NCBI GenBank assembly: GCA_900551505.1
Contig: URWK01000017.1
Coordinates: 1 to 13,373, forward strand
Origin: an uncultured Ruminococcus sp.
GTDB taxonomy: Bacteria > Bacillota > Clostridia > Oscillospirales > Ruminococcaceae
Length of the DNA: 13,373 bases
Direction of reading: 5' to 3'
The notes under the pieces are model-generated. The model worked only from the letters and a program-made list of their open reading frames with translations, searched no databases and was not told where the DNA came from. A program made the translations under genes and the position numbers. Positions within the stretch are counted from its first letter, which is position 1, and the number at the start of each line of letters is the position of its first letter. Shown piece by piece: positions 1 to 5,355 of this stretch.

Positions 1-1
1 G

Positions 2-21
2 AAAAAACTTCCGTTACGGAA
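2..21 (-). terminator. weak candidate intrinsic terminator after the FkbM gene
   Basis: Read on the minus strand, a five-base-pair stem (positions 21-17 with 13-9, loop of three) is followed within one or two bases by a run of six U residues (positions 7-2). It lies directly after the stop codon at 27-29, where a terminator for the minus-strand operon would be expected. The stem is short, so it may be weak or only part of a larger structure beyond the window edge. Confidence 0.35.
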
Positions 22-26
22 AACAA

Positions 27-1100
27 TCAAAAATTTTCAGGTACTGCGTAAAGATTTGTTTCCCAGGCAGGCACATATAATTGATGACGCATATAATACT
101 TGTAGCGTGGATTAATCGAGTGTATCTGCAAGGGAAGTGCAAACATATCTTCATTTCTGTGATACACCGAAATCATAAGCTTTGGCGAATAATTCGCAAT
201 GGTTTTTTCAAGTCCTTTCAAAGCTTCCTTTTCCGCACCTTCAACGTCTGTCTTTATTATCGTTGCGGGAATTTCAAACGTGTCAACTGCCCTTGCGGTA
301 ACGGGATTTCCGTTTTCGGATTCCGCTACAATTGTACTCTGACGACCGGAATTTTTTGAAAAGTAAAGTGTTGTGTTTTCGCTCCAGGCAATACAATTTT
401 CCGTTGTTATAAGATTTTCGGGCAATGTTTCTGCGTATTTTACAAGTTTACGGAAATTTCTTCTGTCAGGTTCAACGGCAAAAATCTTTTTGACCGGTGA
501 ACATTCAAGTATTTCCCTTATCGTGTCGCCGTTGTATGCTCCGAGGTCAACATATACGTCATTTTCGCAAGGTCTTATTATATTCTCATATACTTCTGAT
601 TTCGGGGTTGTGGCAAGGTCTGCGAATTTCATATCTCCGCTGACCTTGAATTTTATGATATTCTCAAAAACATTTACGGAAATATCATCGGCAAGCATAC
701 TTCTTACTTCAAGGATTTCGGATTTATGCTTTCTGCAATAGTCCCTTGTAAAAAGTCCGTCCCCGAACAGCGGAACATCGGGAATATAAACCGTGTGTCT
801 TTTCGCAAGTTCCGAAATCTTATCATAAAGCGACTGATAGCCCGCTCCGAACCCAAGCACTACAGAAAAATCCTTTACGGTTTCCTCAAGTTCCGAAAGC
901 TTATGTACAATATGACCTGCGAACGAATGACCACGGACAAATTCATCGCTTGCGAATACTCCGGCAAGGCTGATTCCGTAATGTTCCATGACTTTAATGA
1001 TTTTATCCGCACCGTTTCCCATTCCGTATAGAAAAAGCGGTTTTTCGTCTGCTTTCATTCTCTGCCAGCAGTCCGTTATATTCTCTAAAAATTCAGGCAT
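27..1100 (-). CDS. FkbM-family SAM-dependent methyltransferase with N-terminal Rossmann-like domain
   Basis: The 357-residue protein should transfer a methyl group from S-adenosylmethionine to an unknown acceptor, often a glycan or secondary metabolite in this family. Residues 180-320 carry the FkbM-type fold: the SAM-binding loop DVYVDLGAYNGDT (181-193), an acidic strand end FAVEPD (207-212), and the characteristic KTDVEGAE (283-290). The C-terminus has the usual YYMRHQ...ETNLYAVP ending. Residues 20-115 look like a separate nucleotide-binding Rossmann unit starting LFLYGMGNG (22-30), which could sense or bind a nucleotide or sugar. No signal peptide or membrane segment is seen, so it is cytoplasmic. 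The ATG start is supported by AAGGAG six to seven bases upstream; that SD overlaps the stop codon of the NYN gene, leaving a 10-base spacer, so the two are co-transcribed and probably translationally coupled. The acceptor cannot be told from sequence. Confidence 0.85.
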   Translation of the reverse strand: MPEFLENITDCWQRMKADEKPLFLYGMGNGADKIIKVMEHYGISLAGVFASDEFVRGHSFAGHIVHKLSELEETVKDFSVVLGFGAGYQSLYDKISELAKRHTVYIPDVPLFGDGLFTRDYCRKHKSEILEVRSMLADDISVNVFENIIKFKVSGDMKFADLATTPKSEVYENIIRPCENDVYVDLGAYNGDTIREILECSPVKKIFAVEPDRRNFRKLVKYAETLPENLITTENCIAWSENTTLYFSKNSGRQSTIVAESENGNPVTARAVDTFEIPATIIKTDVEGAEKEALKGLEKTIANYSPKLMISVYHRNEDMFALPLQIHSINPRYKYYMRHQLYVPAWETNLYAVPENF

Positions 1101-1110
1101 AAGCTACTCC

Positions 1111-1806
1111 TTAATCAATCTTCTCCATAAGTTTTTTTAGTTTAAGGTATCGTCTGTAATATTTCAGCGATGCCTCTATGTAAGGTTTGTTTGATTCTTT
1201 CTTCCCGAAAAGAGCCACAAGTTTTTTTCGGGTATCGCTTTCGCCGATGTCACCGAATTTACGGAACATACTTGCACACTGACGCATATAATTCGGCGGA
1301 ATTATTGAAGTATCTTTGATTTCCTGCCAGAGTGTGTTAAAGACTACATCATTACAGTCGAAATTATCTGTTTTGTAGTGCGGGATTTCGGCTAATGCGG
1401 TTTCGGTTGTGGTTGTATTATCGGTATCGTCATTGAAGAACAGTGAAATTTTAGGGAATTGAAGCACGTCAACATCGAAAATCTGTTTACAAAGTGAGAT
1501 GGCGGACTTATAGCCGTTGTCCTTGCTCACTATAATCACCTGAAAATTTTTGCTTCTCTTATGTCTTTCAATCATTACTCCGAGATATGTTGTAAGCTGA
1601 AAGTCAAGGGCATTTGTTCCCTGCCCGTCAAGGTGTATTTTCGTAAACTTTATATTGTGCTGAATAATCTGTTCCACGACTTTGAAAGATATTGTGTTGG
1701 ACTTGTCGCTGTAGAAAATTACAAGCTTATCCGTTTTGGAAAGCAGATTGATTCCCTGTAATCCGGTAGAATTGACATTTTCATAGTCCACAAGAAATAT
1801 TCTCAT
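1111..1806 (-). CDS. NYN/PIN-like domain protein, putative RNase
   Basis: A 231-residue protein beginning MRIFLVDYENV. The PIN/NYN pattern is clear: D7 and E9 in VDYENV at the end of strand 1, D68 in TNALDFQL, and D96 in VSKDNGYKSA at the end of a later strand. These acidic residues bind divalent metal in the PIN-like superfamily, so a metal-dependent RNase is the likely activity. A low-complexity Asp/Thr linker (126-136) separates this domain from a helical, Lys/Arg-rich C-terminus (155-231), which could bind RNA or a partner. An in-frame ATG at 1828-1830 overlaps the AAGGAGG site, so the start at 1804-1806 is preferred; the SD lies 13 bases upstream, slightly far. A promoter lies at 1861-1889. 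It is the first gene of an operon with the FkbM gene. Target and biological role are unknown. Confidence 0.75.
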   Translation of the reverse strand: MRIFLVDYENVNSTGLQGINLLSKTDKLVIFYSDKSNTISFKVVEQIIQHNIKFTKIHLDGQGTNALDFQLTTYLGVMIERHKRSKNFQVIIVSKDNGYKSAISLCKQIFDVDVLQFPKISLFFNDDTDNTTTTETALAEIPHYKTDNFDCNDVVFNTLWQEIKDTSIIPPNYMRQCASMFRKFGDIGESDTRKKLVALFGKKESNKPYIEASLKYYRRYLKLKKLMEKID

Positions 1807-1860
1807 AATGTCTTTATAACCTCCTTTCATGTAATCCTTATTTATAAAATTATGCTAATT

Positions 1861-1889
1861 ATTATATCACAACATATTGTAATTTGCAA
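1861..1889 (-). promoter_or_regulatory. sigma-A-type promoter for the NYN-FkbM operon
   Basis: On the minus strand, TTGCAA (1889-1884) and a perfect TATAAT (1866-1861) are separated by 17 bases. Transcription would start near 1854, giving a leader of about 50 bases before the ATG at 1806. Spacing and the consensus -10 make this a strong candidate. Confidence 0.7.
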
Positions 1890-1959
1890 TTGTGTTTTAT
1901 GGACACGGAAAGGGTTTTTTAACGATTATAAAATTTTTTGCAGGATTTTGATAAATCAC

Positions 1960-1988
1960 TTGCAAAAATAAAGTTTTTGTGCTATATT
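1960..1988 (+). promoter_or_regulatory. sigma-A-type promoter for the aminotransferase gene
   Basis: TTGCAA (1960-1965) and TATATT (1983-1988) are separated by 17 bases, with transcription expected near 1995 and a leader of about 70 bases. It is back-to-back with the minus-strand promoter at 1861-1889, and both share the same -35 hexamer. No clear operator palindrome or riboswitch is visible in the 1831-2066 gap. Confidence 0.65.
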
Positions 1989-2066
1989 ATATAGCGGAGT
2001 GAAAATAACGACAATGTTATTAAAAATAAGTATGAAAAGCTAAAATAATTTAGGGGAGATTTTTTT

Positions 2067-3344
2067 ATGAAACTTCAGGATATGAATGAAACACAGCTTA
2101 AAGAATTCAAAAGTGCCTGCGAAAAAGAATATAATGATTTTAAGGCTCTTAATCTCAAGCTCGATATGTCAAGAGGTAAGCCGTCAAAAGACCAGCTTGA
2201 TTTAAGCATGGGAATGTTCGACTGCCTCACCTCAAAGGATGCCATCGCTACGGAAAACGGCGTTGACTGCCGTAACTACGGTGTTCTTGACGGTATTCCG
2301 GAAGCCAAGGAAATGTTCGCAAAGATGCTCGGTGTAAATACCGATGAAATAATTATTTACGGAAATGCAAGCCTTACAGCTATGTTCGATACTGTTTCAA
2401 AGGCTATGACACACGGAATTATGGGCGAAACACCTTGGAGCAAGCTTGAAAAGGTAAAATTCCTCTGTCCTGTTCCGGGTTATGACAGACATTTCAGTAT
2501 CTGCGAAACTTTCGGAATTGAAATGATTAATGTTCCCATGGACGAAAACGGCCCTGATATGGATATGGTCGAAAAGCTTGTTTCGGAAGACGATGCTGTA
2601 AAAGGTATCTGGTGTGTACCTCAGTATTCAAATCCTGCCGGCATTTGCTACAGTGATGAAGTTGTAAGAAGATTCGCAAACCTCAAGCCAAAGGCTAAAG
2701 ATTTCAGAATTTTCTGGGACAATGCCTATACAATTCACCACCTCGTTGACAATCCGAAACACATTCTCAATATCCTTGACGAATGTAAGAAAGCCGGAAA
2801 TCCCGATATGGTATATATCTTCGGTTCTACTTCAAAGGTTACTTTCCCGGGAGCAGGCGTTGCCGCTATGGGTGCAAGCAAAGCCAACATTGACAGCATA
2901 AAGAAAATTCTCGGTATGCAGACTATCGGTTTCGATAAAATCAATCAGCTTCGTCACGTTAAGAATTTCGGAAGCTTTGAAGCCATGGTTGAACACATGA
3001 AGAAACACGCTGCAATTCTCAAACCTAAATTTGACACCGTTATAAATATGCTCGAAAAGGAAATTGCTCCGCTCGGTATCGGGTCATGGATACGTCCGGA
3101 AGGCGGTTACTTCATTTCCTTCGACTCTCTCAACGGCTGTGCAAAGAGAATTGTTCAGCTCTGCAAGGAAGCCGGAGTAGTCCTTACCGGAGCAGGTGCG
3201 ACATATCCTTACGGAAAAGACCCTGAAGACAAGAACATCAGAATTGCACCGTCTTTCCCGCCTGTAAGCGAGCTTGAAACTGCGATGAAACTTTTCTGTA
3301 TCTGCGTAAAACTTGCAAGTGCGGAAAAATTACTTGCAGACTGA
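2067..3344 (+). CDS. PLP-dependent aminotransferase, type Ic aspartate aminotransferase-like
   Basis: A fold-type I PLP enzyme of 425 residues that should move an amino group between an amino acid (probably aspartate) and 2-oxoglutarate in the cytoplasm. Visible landmarks: SRGKP (35-39) near the N-terminus, Y139 in PVPGYDRHF for ring stacking, N189 in QYSNPAG, D218 and Y221 in FWDNAYTIHH, the Schiff-base lysine K257 in GSTSKVTFPGAG, and the substrate-carboxylate arginine R392 in NIRIAPS. The length and the SKVTFPGAG signature fit the type Ic group (Pfam PF12897, once labelled alanine-glyoxylate transferase) rather than classical AspC. Start ATG follows GGGGAG with eight bases spacing. Codon choice favours AAG, CTC and CTT, unlike the next gene, which suggests good expression. 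No terminator separates it from 3393. The family is confident; the exact substrate is not. Confidence 0.88.
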   Translation: MKLQDMNETQLKEFKSACEKEYNDFKALNLKLDMSRGKPSKDQLDLSMGMFDCLTSKDAIATENGVDCRNYGVLDGIPEAKEMFAKMLGVNTDEIIIYGNASLTAMFDTVSKAMTHGIMGETPWSKLEKVKFLCPVPGYDRHFSICETFGIEMINVPMDENGPDMDMVEKLVSEDDAVKGIWCVPQYSNPAGICYSDEVVRRFANLKPKAKDFRIFWDNAYTIHHLVDNPKHILNILDECKKAGNPDMVYIFGSTSKVTFPGAGVAAMGASKANIDSIKKILGMQTIGFDKINQLRHVKNFGSFEAMVEHMKKHAAILKPKFDTVINMLEKEIAPLGIGSWIRPEGGYFISFDSLNGCAKRIVQLCKEAGVVLTGAGATYPYGKDPEDKNIRIAPSFPPVSELETAMKLFCICVKLASAEKLLAD

Positions 3345-3392
3345 TTTAAAATTAAATTCCGATTCTCTGATGCACACAAAGGAGAAGACTGA

Positions 3393-4433
3393 ATGCTTAA
3401 TATAATTATTGAGAGTGACTATGATGAGATATGCAAAAGATTACCTGATAGGATATCGAATGTAAGTGGTTATTTTGATACCGGTTATGAGCTTGAGTGG
3501 TTTGATGACGAGTTCGTAAGAAAAATAATTAAAGACATAGATAAAACAACAGTAGTAGCAGGTATAAATTTATACAACAATGTATTACTTGGCATATCAC
3601 CGGAAAGTTTATCAAGTGGTTCAAAAGCATTAATCATCCTTTTTGAAGAGGATTATGTAGTGAATGGTGACAGGCTTGGCGATAACTGTATAGGGCTTCT
3701 GTTTGAAATTGCCGGGCAGAAAGATATAACAATTACTACATCTCATATATTGCCATTACCAACTCCCGGTCAATTGCCGGTTAAAACGGTAGTACACGGA
3801 TACGGTGAAATAAAGAGCAAAAAAGAATTTGTGGATGCATTTGTAAACGAAGTTTACGGCGATGGAGAAGCTTGCAGAAGATTAGGAAACAGATTAGATA
3901 AGAGTGTTGATATAAGCATTAAATCCAAAAGACTTGAGTATGAGTTTCAAATCAGAGAAAAAATAACTTTTATTTCAGGGGATAGTGCTACAGGTAAGAC
4001 TAAAATGGTTTCTTTAATCAATAACTCAGATAATCCATCTGTTAGAATTGATGTATCTAATGGATTCGATTTAATAAGCATAAGTGAATCCGAGTTTTTA
4101 AAGTTTATAAAATATGCAAACAGAAGGATATATGAAAATAAGTATAGCAGCTTAAAAGAATATTGGGATAACAAGGATAATTTCCCTATTATAAATTCTA
4201 TAATAGTAATAGACGATGAAACTTTTGTAGAGAGCAACGAGTTTGCCGCCTTTGTAAATGCTGACAAGTACAATTACTATATAATAATAAATAGAACACA
4301 GATATCAAAAACAGGTTATTCTTATGAAGTTTATAATCTTAAAACCAGTGGTAAGCTGCATTGGTTAGAGAAAAGATATAATTTGCCGGTTGAGGATAAT
4401 CAGTGTTCAAAATCTGATTTCATAGTGAAATAG
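3393..4433 (+). CDS. DUF4869-like / P-loop ATPase fusion protein
   Basis: A 346-residue protein of unknown function with two parts. The N-terminal ~140 residues (MLNIIIESDYDE..., with NGDRLGDNCIG at 91-101) resemble DUF4869, a family of small clostridial proteins; this assignment is from memory of its appearance. After a linker, residues 185-346 form a small P-loop NTPase: Walker A GDSATGKT (196-203), a Walker-B-like strand SIIVIDDE (269-276), and a tail with DKYNYYIIINRTQ and LKTSGKLHWLEK. It lacks obvious DNA-binding or membrane elements. AAAGGAG eight bases before the ATG supports the start. Codons are much richer in ATA, TTA and AGA than in the upstream aminotransferase, which suggests later acquisition. 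It sits 48 bases after that gene with no terminator between, and ends just before a strong bidirectional terminator. A defence or mobile-element role is possible but unproven. Confidence 0.65.
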   Translation: MLNIIIESDYDEICKRLPDRISNVSGYFDTGYELEWFDDEFVRKIIKDIDKTTVVAGINLYNNVLLGISPESLSSGSKALIILFEEDYVVNGDRLGDNCIGLLFEIAGQKDITITTSHILPLPTPGQLPVKTVVHGYGEIKSKKEFVDAFVNEVYGDGEACRRLGNRLDKSVDISIKSKRLEYEFQIREKITFISGDSATGKTKMVSLINNSDNPSVRIDVSNGFDLISISESEFLKFIKYANRRIYENKYSSLKEYWDNKDNFPIINSIIVIDDETFVESNEFAAFVNADKYNYYIIINRTQISKTGYSYEVYNLKTSGKLHWLEKRYNLPVEDNQCSKSDFIVK

Positions 4434-4455
4434 GTTTAGATTTTCAATTTTTTAA

Positions 4456-4502
4456 AAAATAACGGGCGACCCCTTATGAAGTAAGGGGTCGCCCGTTATT
4501 TT
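4456..4502. terminator. bidirectional intrinsic terminator
   Basis: A perfect 21-bp inverted repeat (4456-4476 with 4482-4502, five-base loop TGAAG) has a GC-rich core flanked by A-rich sequence on the left and T-rich sequence on the right. It can stop transcription from the convergent genes on both sides (stop codons near 4433 and 4510). The perfect, long stem could also be a dispersed repeat in the genome. Confidence 0.88.
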
Positions 4503-4509
4503 AATTTAA

Positions 4510-5103
4510 TTACCTTGAAGAAAGCTTGGTTTTCATAAGCCCGTGTTGCGTAGAATAAAAATAAAGTTCTCCGTCCCCCCATCCTGTAAATCTTACTTCC
4601 GGATTCTGTTCGGGGTAAAGCTTTATAATTACTGCCTTGTCGCAAATCACATATGCAACGAAAGAAATATAATTTTCCTTAGTCATGCTGTGATTGAAAG
4701 TAATGTAAAAATCATTCTCCACATTTTCAATGCCTGAGATATACTTTTCACAATTTACATCTGCTTCAAGCGGTTCGAGCTTGTGACTGCAACAAGTTAT
4801 TTCGCCTTTGTCCGCTGCGGTAAAGAAGTTTCCGCAATTATCGCATACATAGAATTTTAATTTTTTCATATTTCCTCCTGTAAGGTCGTTTTCATCTATT
4901 TCACCTTTCAGAATACTTGCAATATTCACTCTGAAAATATCAGCAAGTTCAGAAAGCAATGAAACATCAGGACAGCCCAAACCTCTTTCCCATTTTGAAA
5001 CCGCCTGTTCGCTTATGTTAAGTTGCCTGGCAATGTCCGCCTGAGTCATATTGTTCCTGTGTCTGAGTTCAAGAATTAATTTACCTGTTTTTGTGCAGTC
5101 CAT
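4510..5103 (-). CDS. XRE-family HTH regulator fused to desulforedoxin/superoxide-reductase-like domain
   Basis: A 197-residue putative transcription regulator. Residues 6-66 are a Cro/C1-type helix-turn-helix (MTQADIARQLNISEQAVSKWERG, split around 19-41). Residues 82-112 match a desulforedoxin metal site: C87, C90, C104 and C105, all present. Residues 115-190 resemble the catalytic domain of superoxide reductase: CEKYISGIE for the usual EKHVP.IE, HSMTKENYI (138-146) for HPMTEEHYI, and STQHGLMK for CNxHGLWK. By this alignment only two of five iron ligands remain (H138, H187); the others read Y121, N144 and S184, so reductase activity is unlikely. The likely role is a metal- or redox-responsive repressor or activator, perhaps of itself or the divergent GH2 operon. 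Start ATG is preceded by AAGGAG at 12 bases and a promoter at 5131-5160. A second strong SD and ATG occur inside at 4867-4879. Confidence 0.8.
   Translation of the reverse strand: MDCTKTGKLILELRHRNNMTQADIARQLNISEQAVSKWERGLGCPDVSLLSELADIFRVNIASILKGEIDENDLTGGNMKKLKFYVCDNCGNFFTAADKGEITCCSHKLEPLEADVNCEKYISGIENVENDFYITFNHSMTKENYISFVAYVICDKAVIIKLYPEQNPEVRFTGWGDGELYFYSTQHGLMKTKLSSR
4867..4879 (-). promoter_or_regulatory. internal ribosome-binding site and ATG inside the HTH gene
   Basis: On the minus strand AGGAGG (4879-4874) lies four bases before an in-frame ATG (4869-4867, residue 79). The ATG starts MKKLKFYVCDNCG, exactly where a stand-alone desulforedoxin-type protein would begin. It may be used to make the sensor domain alone, or be a relic of a former separate gene. 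Confidence 0.5.
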
Positions 5104-5130
5104 TTTATATTGTCACTCCTTTCAGTAGCT

Positions 5131-5160
5131 ATTATAACCTTCACAGTCTTAAAAAGTCAA
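5131..5160 (-). promoter_or_regulatory. promoter for the HTH/SOR-like regulator
   Basis: On the minus strand TTGACT (5160-5155) and a perfect TATAAT (5136-5131) are separated by 18 bases. Transcription would start near 5124, about 20 bases before the ATG at 5103, with AAAGGAG between them. Confidence 0.65.
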
Positions 5161-5218
5161 TCAACTTTCCGTTTACAACAGATATTTTCTGCAAGCAAAT
5201 GCTGCTATTTTAAGAAAA

Positions 5219-5245
5219 ATGTCGAGATATGTTGTTTTATGTCGA
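5219..5245. repeat. direct repeat ATGTCGA, possible operator half-sites
   Basis: ATGTCGA occurs at 5219-5225 and 5239-5245, 20 bases start to start, in the AT-rich gap between the HTH regulator and the GH2 gene. Near two helical turns of spacing would let one protein contact both on the same face, so binding by the divergent HTH regulator is conceivable. Two 7-mers can also recur by chance. Confidence 0.25.
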
Positions 5246-5309
5246 AACTCAATTTCTTGTAGAAAAAATATATTTTTTTGATAAAACTATAGCTTTTTTT
5301 TGTGAGATG

Positions 5310-5318
5310 TGATATAAT
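5310..5318 (+). promoter_or_regulatory. extended -10 promoter for the GH2 gene
   Basis: TGATATAAT gives a perfect TATAAT (5313-5318) with the upstream TG of an extended -10. The -35 position is poor (TAGCTT with 17-base spacing), so activity may rest on the extended -10 or an activator. Transcription would start near 5325, leaving about 30 bases to the ATG at 5356. Confidence 0.55.
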
Positions 5319-5355
5319 AAAGTATAAATTTTTAAACAGAAAGGATTTTTTTACA

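Noticed and set aside
373..741. Plus-strand open frame of 122 codons inside the FkbM gene
   Set aside because: It is antisense to a clear methyltransferase domain, has no SD and no recognisable family; the same applies to the other overlapping antisense frames across the window.
1807..1830. Upstream ATG extending the NYN protein by eight residues
   Set aside because: This ATG overlaps the AAGGAGG ribosome-binding site, and the domain begins at MRIFLVDYEN.
5302..5355. Upstream GTG start extending the GH2 protein by 18 residues
   Set aside because: It overlaps the TGATATAAT promoter element and has no SD; the ATG at 5356 has AGAAAGGA at good spacing and begins with the family-typical sequence NLQGLWQ.
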